A stretch of 64,000 nt of DNA. Origin: Gracilaria domingensis (Eukaryota; Rhodophyta; Florideophyceae; Gracilariales; Gracilariaceae). The position numbers and the translations under genes were made by a program. The notes under the pieces were generated by a model that worked only from the letters and a program-made list of their open reading frames with translations, was not told the DNA's origin and ran no database searches. The stretch is from contig VCMS01000225.1 of NCBI GenBank assembly GCA_022539475.1, positions 44,128 to 108,127 on the forward strand, given 5' to 3'. This document shows positions 22,201 through 31,476 of the stretch, piece after piece (position 1 is the first letter of the stretch; every line of letters starts with the position of its first letter).

Positions 22201-24100
22201 ACAGCGCGCAAGGGCCGTCGATAAGGCTATGGATGCTATTCGTAAAGAACAGGCAAAGCGTCGTGTTTCATTTGGACTGAAGCGCATTTCAGGTCCTAAA
22301 GGAAGGGAAAAGACCAATAACCTGGAGAAACTTCCTGCTGGTGCTCCCGTCTATGTCTACAGAAATCCTTCCAAGAAGTGGGAAGGTCCCTTTTCTTTCA
22401 TCAATGTGGATGGCGAAACTGTAGTAGTTTAGCTACCACATGGACGTCGTATATTTCGCTCCAGTGTCGTAAAGCCAGCAACTGGATCTCTGCTAGAACA
22501 CAAATCCGATACTGAAATCGCTCCGGCTGATGTTGTTCTGTATGGAAAGGATATCAAAGCAACGAAGGAATCGAATGAAGAACAGAAGAACCATGAGGGA
22601 ACATTCACTGAAGCGCGGATGAAGGAAATAACAGGTTTGAAGAAGCGTGGAACATTTGAAGTTGTTGACATCGGAGACATTCCGAAGGGCATGAGGATCT
22701 ACGGATCGAAGTGGGTGGACCTGGTCAAGTCTGTCGATGGTAGAGATTACAAGAAGTCACGACTGGTTGCACAGAACTACATGGACAGAGGTGCGTTGGA
22801 TATTGCTACGAAGTCTCCAACTGTCAGTCGACTCGGACAGCGGATCGCGATTGCCCTTTCTGTTTTATTCCCCGATCATACACCATACGTTCGCGACATA
22901 TCACAAGCATATATTCAATCTGAGTCTATGATTGAGCGCAATGTTTTCCTACGTCCTCCGACCGAGATGGGAATTGTATCCGGAAAGGTGCTTCGGGTAG
23001 TGAAACCTCTCTATGGAATTCCTGAGAGTGGCTTGCACTGGTTTCTGACCTACCACACCCATCATATCGAGAAACTGTTTATGAACCCCACTATGGCCGA
23101 CACATGTGTACTGTACCGAAGATCCGAAAAGAACCTTGAAGGTGTAACCATCTTACAGGTAGATGATTCTTTTGGACATGGTAGTCAAAACTTTCTTGAT
23201 GATGAGGAACGTTGCTCGAAGAAGTTTGAGTCGAAACCCCGCAAGTGCCTGCAAGAGGGAGATACAGCTACTTTTAATGGCGTCGATATTCAGAGAAGGT
23301 CTCAAGGGTGCATTGCTCTTTCGCAGAGTAAGAAGCTGCGATCTCTGGTTCACCCCCGTACAGCGAAAGAATTTATCAGTGTGCGTGCTCAAGCACAGTA
23401 CATTGGTTGTTGTACAAGACCAGACATATCTGCAGCAGTTCAGCTTTTGGCTAACTCTGTCAATGAACCTCAGCCAATTCACTTTCGAAAGCTGAAAGCT
23501 GTGGTAGACAGATGCCATGAGACGCCAGACATTGGTCTGAAATACGTTCCTTTGGATATTAGTTCAGCTCGTTTGATGCTATTCACGGACGCATCGTTCG
23601 CAAATGCGGACAAGATGAAGTCCCAACTGGGATTTGTATTAGTGCTGGCTGATGGAAACAACAGAGCGAACATAGTTCACTATGGAAGCTGTCGGTGCAA
23701 ACGTGTTGCTCGTTCCGTAATGGCAGCAGAAATCCATGCCCTCGTTTATGGATTCGATCAGGCATTCGTTGCCAAGCACATGATCGAAGAAATTACGGGT
23801 CGGAAGATAGGTATCGATGGATTTGTTGATTCCCGAACTGTGTTTAACGTCGTAGCAAAGAATGGCCCAACGTTAGAAAAACGTCTCCACATTGACGTCT
23901 CAGCACTGAAGGAGAGTCATAAGCGTGGTGAACTACGCTACCTCGCGTGGATTCCTGGGGATCAGAATCTTGCAGATGGATTAACAAAGGAACTCGTTCG
24001 ATTCTCTCACCCGCTTTGGGTTCTGATGAGAACGAACACTATCTCAATTCAACCGGAAGGATGGGTCGAAGGTACTAGGTTCAATCCCAACATCGTTTGA
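19223..24100 (+). pseudogene. copia Gag-Pol polyprotein with TGA and TAG stops
   Basis: A single frame. Gag occupies the first 637 codons, with a zinc knuckle CYVCGENHLARTRH near 20713 that lacks the final Cys. The protease site reads HIDTCAN, then TGA (21134-21136), then SSVMCYSQY, so the active-site Gly is Cys and the following residue is a stop. The integrase HHCC spans 21520-21660. Core acidic residues are in VAIDVMYIN, RIDQGSNF and THVERYHG. A TAG at 22430-22432 interrupts the linker (GETVVV*LPHGRR). RT has IYGSKWVDL and QVDDSFG as its YxDD box. RNase H has LFTDASFAN, MAAEIHAL and VDSRTVF, with WIPGDQNLADGLTK near the end. Both stops fit a C-to-T change (CGA, CAG). Programmed readthrough is less likely because the first stop falls inside the protease site. 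Confidence 0.9.
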
Positions 24101-24131
24101 ATTTGCTCATTCAAAAAGGAAAAGCTTGGAG

Positions 24132-24652
24132 TGTGAGATATTTGAAGTAGGGTGAGAGACGAAGTGAAGGAAATATCTGGGACTATGAGTGTGTATGCAG
24201 TCTATATGCTTCTTGTCCTTGCAAGAAATGCATTGGTAATTTGTGCATTGTTGCTACAATGATCTACACATATGCGTGACCTACATGTGTAGTGCGCCAT
24301 ACCCACTGAGTATGTGCTTTAGTGTTACTAGCCTACTACTTAACGAAAGCTAGAGCATCTATCTAGTGATAGTTAGTAGTCAACTATTATATCGAATACA
24401 ATTACAATACCGCGCCCAACAACCTTCGGAAGCCGTCGATACGCCAGCTTTCAACTGCAGGCAGACCAGCCTGTAGAATCGGTAGAGTCAGTACCAACCA
24501 GTCTATCAGCAGACCGATTGGTAGCCTTTCTCTGCGAGAGTTCAACTTTTGGTGGAACAGTCCGACAGAGGCCCGTCAGCTGAAGTGTGAACTACAAGGA
24601 ACTGTACACTACACTCAGTAGTGGAGTACAACTTCCGTACTGAGTTTCGACA
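24132..24652 (+). repeat. 3' LTR of young copia
   Basis: 521 bp, identical to the 5' LTR except T at 24610. It is preceded by a polypurine tract and followed by the ATTTG target duplication. Confidence 0.95.
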
Positions 24653-24981
24653 ATTTGGGAGCAGCTCTTTGGATCTTGCTAGAGCAGCTTGCCGCCAAAG
24701 GCGTAGCTTCGGTGGTTCTGCAAACCAAAGCTCTGGCGGCAAGCAGTCTGCCTTCGACGGTCGTTGATCCATCACCTTCCACTTCAGGTGTACATATGAG
24801 TTCGACTCTGTCATTTTCACCCACCCATCCATTCCCAAGGGACATGTTGCACCCTCGAGGTGCTCGTGGAACTGAATTACTATATAATTCGGTGGTGTTT
24901 GCAGTGTTACCTGCCGCACCTTCCTTCTACCAAAACAGTAAAGATCGCTCTTGAGAGCTGTGATACACATAGACAATAATA
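24653..24981. repeat. dispersed repeat R1, right part of split copy
   Basis: Continues R1 after the copia insertion and matches 12207-12537 closely to ACACATAGACAATAATA. The minus-strand ORF 24542-24985 is a shadow shared with the other copy. Confidence 0.8.
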
Positions 24982-25528
24982 GCAATTAATTGAAAGACAG
25001 CCCTGAGTATGACCTCCTCAATTCTTGGGCCGCAGCGAAGTAAAGAACAGATTCCCAACTGTCTTGCGCGAAATGTTGCCCCTTGTTTTCGACGCCTGGC
25101 TTTCTACCACCCCTGCCCTGCCTGACCGGACTTGAGAGCTATGGCTTCCATATACACACTCGTATGACGCTAAAGATCAAACGTGAATGACAACAGATAA
25201 ATCTCTGCGCGTGTACGAGAAGCATTCGTGACGGAAGGGTTTGGAACAAAAGGCAGTACTTTTATGACAGAGTATGGCCTGACAACTGTTGACAACATTT
25301 AGTATTCTCAGACACAACGTAGAAAACTGCGATCAAAAGCAAACCACATGGTCGATACTCGCTCCCAAGTTGAACAGTGCTCACTCCCAAGTATAGTCAT
25401 GACGAAAGATAAATATATTGCTGTCAGGAAGCAGCTAGAAGCACACATACATTTGAACAATATAACGGCGCTCTAGATATTATCTTGTTAGAAGCTTGAA
25501 CAAATTCACACGCAGCGTCTCCTTCAGG
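24982..25528. other. intergenic region upstream of a secreted-protein gene
   Basis: No ORF or recognised motif until the TATA-like site at about 25530. Confidence 0.4.
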
Positions 25529-25540
25529 TTCCTATAAAAT
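25529..25540 (+). promoter_or_regulatory. TATA-like box of the secreted-protein gene
   Basis: CCTATAAAATCT lies about 130 bp before the ATG at 25664, at a suitable distance for transcription start near 25560. The leader is free of ATG-rich frames. Confidence 0.5.
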
Positions 25541-25663
25541 CTCGCTCGCTTTCCAGCTCAAGGGCACGAGTTTGCTTGGCACGCACTACTTTTCTTAACC
25601 GCAAAGTAGCAACCTTTTCTTCAACACGAGTGCAACTCAACCGTCGTATCCTACATCCTGAAA

Positions 25664-26173
25664 ATGTCGCACGTTTGCTTCCTTATGATGGTTTCGGCAA
25701 TTTCGTTTTGCCTCGCAAATGGTAAAAACGCCGGTCACGCGCCAAAGGCGATCCAGATTCCGTCTTCGCTGTTACAGTCTTCCAAGGGAGATCTAGGCTC
25801 GCTGTTACACTCCGCGGCTCGCGCGTCTGCTGGCGCAGAGGTGCTTCGTCTGATGCGCTCAGCGCACGAATCGGACAGTGGAATGACGCAGAGCTTTCAA
25901 CACAATGGAATGAAGATCATTTGCGCGCGTATGGAGCACTCTGAAACGGATCAGGGAAAGACTTTGTGCGTCGCGGAACACAATATGCGCCATGCTGAGA
26001 GAAATTGGGTTCCGTGTGATTGTGCTGTCGTTACTGCTACCCCAACCGCTACCCCTACTCGCTCTCCGACACCCTCCCCGAAAATTCGACCTGTACCAAC
26101 ACCGACAATAGACTTTCCGTTCTGTGAAGATGAAACTTTGTTCATTTGCGATCCCGCAATGGGTTTTCAGTGA
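25664..26173 (+). CDS. small secreted protein with Thr/Pro linker and Cys
   Basis: 169 residues, not recognised. It starts with a signal peptide (MSHVCFLMMVSAISFCLANG). A Ser-rich, charged central part follows, with a few cysteines (IICARM, LCVAEH, PCDCAV). A short O-glycosylation-like linker ATPTATPTRSPTPSPK (about 127-142) leads to a C-terminal tail with Cys pairs (FCEDETLFICDP). The architecture fits a wall-associated or secreted peptide. No enzymatic motif is seen. It has its own TATA-like box and no close neighbour on this strand. The end at 26173 is convergent with the gene at 26398. Confidence 0.65.
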   Translation: MSHVCFLMMVSAISFCLANGKNAGHAPKAIQIPSSLLQSSKGDLGSLLHSAARASAGAEVLRLMRSAHESDSGMTQSFQHNGMKIICARMEHSETDQGKTLCVAEHNMRHAERNWVPCDCAVVTATPTATPTRSPTPSPKIRPVPTPTIDFPFCEDETLFICDPAMGFQ

Positions 26174-26397
26174 TGACAACTAGGTTACGTTCGACGGAAG
26201 TCGGGGAGAAACGAGTAGGTTTTCCCGGTTTGACAATGCCAAAGTAGATAAAGGCTGTGGACCAACATGCTGGTTTGCCCACGTATCAAAGTACACGTAG
26301 TGCGTTCGGAAGGCACAAGCTGCGAAATCGTAGTCGTGTATGTGTAGCTTGAATCAAGGCAGAGTGGGAATAGTTCCCCAGAAAAATTCAACACGTT

Positions 26398-26775
26398 TTA
26401 TAGCGTCGACACTGTGTACGACGTGTCGTGCGTTACGATCTCTGCGCCGGGAGCGTCCGTCGGGAACATGGGCTTCGTTTTGGGCCGCAACGGACTGAAG
26501 TTGCCGATGGCGGAAGCTGCAAACGACATCCACAGGCGCGACGGTTTCGAAGGCTGCAGCGGCGGCGCCTGCGCAAATTGCGAGGGCTTCGTCAGCGGCG
26601 GCGCATCTTGGGCCATCTTGGAGTACTTGTCCAGCGAGTACGCCTCCATGACCGGCGTGCGTGGAGCACATGGCCGCGCGCGAGCGTTTGCGGCATGGTT
26701 GGAGACGGCGGCTCCGCAGAAGGAGCTGGAAAAGGGCACGGGCGTGAGGGCGGAAGACACAAAGGCGGAAGCCAT
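26398..26775 (-). CDS. putative plastid-targeted small protein
   Basis: 125 residues from the ATG at 26775, in a good start context (CCCCATCATGG). The first 35 residues (MASAFVSSALTPVPFSSSF, then CGAAVSNHAANARAR) are Ser/Ala-rich with scattered Phe and basic residues, like red-algal/plastid transit peptides. The mature part is Pro/Lys-rich (PPLTKPSQFAQAPPLQPSKP) with one hydrophobic stretch (LWMSFAASAIGNF). Codon third positions are strongly G/C on this strand, supporting it over the opposite-strand ORF 26414-26830. It is not recognised. A photosynthesis accessory or linker-like role is possible but not shown. Confidence 0.6.
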   Translation of the reverse strand: MASAFVSSALTPVPFSSSFCGAAVSNHAANARARPCAPRTPVMEAYSLDKYSKMAQDAPPLTKPSQFAQAPPLQPSKPSRLWMSFAASAIGNFSPLRPKTKPMFPTDAPGAEIVTHDTSYTVSTL

Positions 26776-27113
26776 GATGGGGACGTACCACGGGACGACG
26801 CACAGCCGTGGGAGCTCGCCGGCTGGATAGGGTGAAGTAGCGGTTGGTTTACCCTGCCCAACGCCGAGATAGCCTCGTGCGAAGGGTGTATCTCAGAAAC
26901 CGTTGTCGGCAAATCAACTTGACCACCACGCACGATCATCGCCGACACATTCGTTGCAGCCAATCAAATCGATTCTTTGCTCAAACGACACAAGGGAAAC
27001 CAATAACATCGCGCCCGTGCTTCAAATCTCTACGTGGACCGCCACCAGCGCATGTCACCATTGGTTCACTGGAGTAGGGCTAATGCCCCACGCCAACTGA
27101 TCCACAGAGCTAA
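26776..27113. other. upstream region of the plastid-targeted gene
   Basis: No gene. It contains the 5' flank of the minus-strand gene at 26398 and ends where the Harbinger-like direct repeat begins. Confidence 0.4.
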
Positions 27114-28027
27114 CCGACTTACCTCTGGCTGTTCTTTGGAAACGAGTTGCGCGCCACTCCGAGCCTCTTGTCTTCCTTTGCGCGTGGAGTGCTGCCGCGC
27201 TGAAAGCGTTGGCGCCCACAGTCACCTTCTGTCATCCACAAAAGTACGAAGCCCAGATGCTGCACAAAGCGCACAAGACGACAAAAGATCAACATCTACA
27301 CGTCAAGCTGCACCCCCAAAACGAGATTTCAACCGTTGACAAGTCATGAAAACCTACCCGAAACCTCTCCATTATCGCTGCCGAAAACAAAAACAAATAT
27401 AATCCGCAACCTTAGTTGCACACATAGCCGTAGAGCACAACTGACCTTATTGCTGTAGTATAACCCTATCAAGCGATTTACACCCATTCGCTTCCTTTCG
27501 CGAGAAAACTAAACCGAAACCTTGTTCAATCGTTCACGAAGATTCAGAGAGGAAGAAAACTGTTATACATTGCATCGCTCTCAACTCCGACGTGTGTGAG
27601 CTTATTCCAATCCAAAGCAATCTGGCCATTGCACTGAGCGGACTAAAGTTAATACCTCCTTTCCCAATATTCGACGAGAAGGTACTTCTTCAACATGTGG
27701 TTAGTAACTTCCCAGTTTTGCCCCGGTTTTGTATGGCGATCCCCAGAGTTCAGTCATTGTCTGCGAGTGTTCATTCGCTCTCGAGAGAAACGCAATAGGT
27801 GGCTGTCCTACTCTTTACCTGATGAGAAGAAAAACTACTGAATGGTTTCGTATACGTATAGTAGAAAGTATGCTTCCCTTTGCGTCAATAGTTGCCAAAA
27901 AGCGTCGTTCACAAGAAAACGTGTAGTATCCAACCGTGATAATCGGACTGATAAGAAGATCTTCTGTTCAGAGTAAGGAGTCTTTCGTAGAAACCTGCCG
28001 TGATACATGTACATCTAAATCACATTA
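27114..28027 (+). repeat. direct repeat H, copy 1 (3' part of Harbinger-like element)
   Basis: About 0.9 kb nearly identical to 29378-30297. It starts at ACCGACTTACCTCT and ends at ACATCTAAATCACATT. It begins within what in copy 2 is the C-terminus of the transposase frame (the TPLRAS region corresponds to APLRAS here). Copy 1 is therefore the 3' end of a related element lacking its transposase core. Confidence 0.75.
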
Positions 28028-28334
28028 GAACTCTAGCACAAAAAGTACAGCTATAAGCAAAAACAAAAAAAGTACAGCAAAGATATTTTATATACAGCAA
28101 TGATTATATATGCACGAAATGTACATATGCGCTTTGAGCATATCTTTTGAGCATGGTAGATACGTCTGCGGACAGATGATTTTATCCATACATAATAAAG
28201 TACCATATACACAAACCAAAAGTAGCTCCTACTAGAAAGAGGTTGTTGCAATAAAACAGTACCGTTCTGCAAAAACTGCATCTTCCCACATGTAGACCAA
28301 CTTCTCCACCTCCTTCCTTATTCTTTTCTCCAAA

Positions 28335-29395
28335 ATGGAGCCAATCACACAAAAAGACGCAGCAACATCCGCTGATTTGCTGCATGATCATCTACTGGAA
28401 CCAGATTCATAGCTCTCCGCATACTCTTCAGAAAAACTCAACGCCTATTCTGGCGAAGAAAATGATTCGGAATCACCGATTTCTGATTCGTTTTATTTTC
28501 AAAATACTTCCGACACCATCATGAAAATGAGGAATTTTTCCTCTAAAGAATTTGATCTGGTTTATAGCAATGCGTCGAAAATATTTTCGAAGAGTTGGAA
28601 TCAGAGACGTGGTCGCAAATATACATTTACAGAGAAGGACGTATTTTTTATGACCCTTACTACTCTGAAGCATGGAGGCAAATGGGAATTTTTAGCACAG
28701 GTTTTCAACATCAATGGTGGGAAATTGGAGAGGTTGATAACGAAATTTATTTCAGCCGTTTCTTTGCAAATATATAATCGTTACGTGGATATAATCGATG
28801 GACGATGGCCTATGAAAAAACTTCTGCAGCACAATTTGGGGTTTACTAATTATGTGCATTGCCGATACGCTACAGACGTAATTTTTCAGCAGTGATATCG
28901 TCCGTCTGGTAGTTTGTCTGAAGCTAAAAAATATTTTAGTCGAAAGCACAAACTGTATGGTCTAAATCGTGAAATATTAGTTCTTTCGAATGGATTTTCC
29001 ATTAATGTTTTCGATCATGCACCTGGTTCTACATCTGATCTAAATATATTTTATTCCAATATTCAAACACATAAGTTGGCATTAGAAAAGCGTGCTGAAG
29101 AGGGCAGTAATTTTATTATTGATGTTGGGAATATGCAAGATAAATACCCGAATCAATGGGGTATTATAATGGATAAAGGCTTTCAAAGAGCTGCCGAACA
29201 TGTCCGAGCTGTAATTCTGAAGAAAAAACCTATAAGGGGATATTTGTCGTAAGAAGAGCTACGAACGAATCGGAAAATTAGTTCTGATCGAGTTATAGTC
29301 GAGAATTATTTCGGACGCCTGACGCAGTTGTGGAATGTAATTGGTTCAAAGTACAGATGGGGCGAGAAGTATTATGACCGACTTACCTCTACTTG
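28335..29395 (+). pseudogene. PIF/Harbinger-like (DDE_Tnp_4) transposase with three stops
   Basis: One frame from ATG 28335 through TAG (28410-28412), TGA (28893-28895) and TAA (29250-29252). The DDE_Tnp_4 pattern is clear. CRYATDVIFQQ carries the first Asp and is followed by YRPSGSLSEAKKYFSRKHKL; then come FDHAPGSTSDLNIF, IIMDKGFQRAAEH (second Asp) and RVIVENYFGRL (Glu). The C-terminus WNVIGSKYRWGEKYYDRL is family-like and passes into direct repeat H. It would cut and paste the element. With three stops it is inactive unless sequence errors are involved. Confidence 0.85.
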
Positions 29396-30297
29396 TTCTT
29401 GGCAAAGGGGCTGCACGCCGCTCCGAGCCTCTTGTCTTCCTTTGCGCGTGGAGTGTTGCCGCGCTCAAAGCGTTGGCGCCCAAAGTCACCTTCGGTCATC
29501 CACAAGAGTACGAAGCCCAGATGCTGCACAAAGCGCACAAGACGACAAAAGATCAACATCTACACGTCAAACTGCACCCCTAAAACGGGATTTCAACCGT
29601 TGAAACACTCAAGTCATGAAATTCTACCCGAAACCTCTCGATTATCGCTGCCGAAAACAAAACAGATATAATCCGCACTCTTAGTTGCACACATAGCCGA
29701 AGAGCACAACTGACCTTATTGCTGTCGTAAAATCCTATCAAGCGATTTACACCCATTCGCTTCCTTTGGCGAGCAAACTAAACCGAAGCCTTTTTCAATC
29801 GTTCGCGAACATTCAGAGAGGAGGAAAACTGTTATACATTGCATCGCTCTCAACTCCGACGTGTGTGAGCGTATTCCAATCCAAAGCAATCTGGCCATTG
29901 CACTGAGAGGACTAAAGTGAATACTTCCTTTCTCAATATTCGACGAGAAGGTACTTCTTCAACATGGGGTTAGTAACTTCCTAGTTATGCCCCGGTTTTG
30001 TATGGCGATCCCCAGAGTTCAGTCATTGTCTGCGAGTGTTCATTCGTTCTCGGGAGAATCGCAATAGGTGGCTGTCCTACTCCTTACCTGATGAGAAGAA
30101 AAACTACTGAATGGTTCCGTATACGTATAGTAGAAAGTATGCTTCCCTTTGCGTCAATAGTTGCCAAAAAGCGTCGTTCACAAGTATACGTGTAGTATCT
30201 AACCGTGGTAATCGGACTGATAAGAAGATCTTCTGTTCAGAGTAAGGAGTCTCTCGTAGAAACCTGCCGTGATACATGTACATCTAAATCACATTGG
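29378..30297 (+). repeat. direct repeat H, copy 2
   Basis: About 0.92 kb, nearly identical to 27114-28027 with few substitutions and small indels. It overlaps the C-terminal codons of the transposase frame. Confidence 0.8.
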
Positions 30298-30379
30298 GAC
30301 TCATGTGTATGAGACAGTTTACGTATTGTGGCAACAGGCAGATTTTGGCGTCGGTCGTTTTCGTGGAGCTACAGTACCG

Positions 30380-30391
30380 ACAATATATAAG
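30380..30391 (+). promoter_or_regulatory. TATA box of Cys-rich secreted-protein gene
   Basis: CAATATATAAGC lies about 110 bp before the ATG at 30494. It is just upstream of a GC-rich CGCCCCACCTGGCGG stretch that could form a short hairpin. Confidence 0.55.
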
Positions 30392-30493
30392 CGCCCCACC
30401 TGGCGGTCGAGTGGATTCGGGAAACCTCAACAACATCTGCAGTTGCCAACCCGGGCAGATACGCAATCACTTTGAACATCACTTTGCATCACC

Positions 30494-30964
30494 ATGATCT
30501 GCAAGCTACGCTCTCTCATTATTCTCTTGGGTCTTGTATCTTGCTGGGCATCGCCGCTCGAAACCAATCAGGAACTGAAGCACGGCGAGACTGACCTGAT
30601 TCCTTCATTGAAGGCTGGAAGCTCTCTGTTATGCGACAGTTCTTTTCTTGAAAGAATGACTCTCTGTGCGTGCTCTCTCCGAATTGATGATGAAGAAGTT
30701 GGTGAAGACCTGAGGCAACTCTGCGCGCAGCAATTGGAAGCAAACAACACGGACGCCGAGTCTGTATGTGAACCTTTCCGACGAGGAATGGAAATGGTAG
30801 ATGAGAAGCTGGTAACCGAACTAATCTGTTTAGCTCAACGCACCTGCCTGGATGATGGTGAGACTATGAATGTTACTGTGCGCCAATCATGTGACCAGCT
30901 TACTTTTACCGAGCCGAACCTCCTAGATCCGGCATATTGTATTATTTTCAGATATCACTGCTGA
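30494..30964 (+). CDS. small secreted Cys-rich protein
   Basis: 156 residues, not recognised. Signal peptide MICKLRSLIILLGLVSCWAS with a likely cleavage after WAS. The mature protein is acidic with about nine cysteines (LLCDSS, LCACSL, QLCAQQ, SVCEPF, LICLAQ, TCLDD, SCDQL, YCIIF, final HC) and Asn-linked glycosylation sites (NNT, NVT). The spacing suggests a disulphide-bonded helical domain. No catalytic motif. It has its own TATA box and lies alone between the Harbinger relic and the membrane protein genes. It resembles the product at 35949 in being Cys-rich and secreted, without evident sequence match. Confidence 0.7.
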   Translation: MICKLRSLIILLGLVSCWASPLETNQELKHGETDLIPSLKAGSSLLCDSSFLERMTLCACSLRIDDEEVGEDLRQLCAQQLEANNTDAESVCEPFRRGMEMVDEKLVTELICLAQRTCLDDGETMNVTVRQSCDQLTFTEPNLLDPAYCIIFRYHC

Positions 30965-31476
30965 GACGTGTGATTGGAATCGGAAACACAGTCAGTTGTA
31001 TTCCACCTAATGGTTCAAAACTGAAATCCGCCGAATTGCTTCTGCATTTCGAACTATTTTTAGAGTTTCCCATTGGATCAGTAAAAGAAGAGTAGCTCTC
31101 TTCTGTTTATCAAGCTTTGTGACGTCACTCTCTTTGTAGAACGAGTAGAAGACCGCCATCGGTGCGTATAAGAGCTTAATTCTTATTAATAATGCGTCTT
31201 GGTAACAACGGTACAAGGACTCGAAGCACCCAAGAAGGCACGGTCTAAGGCCCTTGCCATGCGGCTCATACCTGTCGCCTGCATCTGCGGCGATGATGAT
31301 GAGTCTTGAGCGCCGACGCTCCGCCGAATTCTTGGGAAGCAAGAATTCTACGTTGGACGTGGCAGTCGCAACTTGTCCACCTGTCGTTGCTGTACAAACA
31401 TTGCGCTCCAAACCTTCGAAAAAAACTTAAGTTTGCGAAAGGTTTTGGCTTTCAGCGCTTTGCGCACTTCTTATCG
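30965..31476. other. intergenic region
   Basis: No supported gene. A minus-strand ORF (31007-31411) lacks motifs. The right end is the 3' flank of the membrane protein gene. Confidence 0.4.

Larger units (their letters stand above)
18652..24652 (+). mobile_element. young Ty1/copia retrotransposon with near-identical LTRs
   Basis: A complete structure: 521-bp 5' LTR (18652-19172), internal region, a purine-rich tract (AAAAAGGAAAAGCTTGGAG) just before the 3' LTR, and a 521-bp 3' LTR (24132-24652). The LTRs start TGTGAG, end TCGACA and differ at one base (C at 19130, T at 24610). A perfect ATTTG duplication flanks the element (18647-18651 and 24653-24657). It is inserted in dispersed repeat R1. 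One frame of about 1625 codons (19223-24100) spans Gag-PR-IN-RT-RNaseH but has two in-frame stops. The single LTR difference implies a recent insertion. Confidence 0.95.
28028..30297 (+). mobile_element. PIF/Harbinger-like DNA transposon, approximate extent
   Basis: Contains the transposase relic and ends with repeat H copy 2. The right end is set where the two repeat copies diverge (about 30297); the left end is uncertain. Terminal inverted repeats and a 3-bp target duplication were not identified. Confidence 0.5.

Noticed and set aside
26414-26830. 138-codon plus-strand ORF opposite the plastid-targeted gene
   Set aside because: The minus-strand frame has the transit peptide, start context and G/C third positions; this is its shadow.
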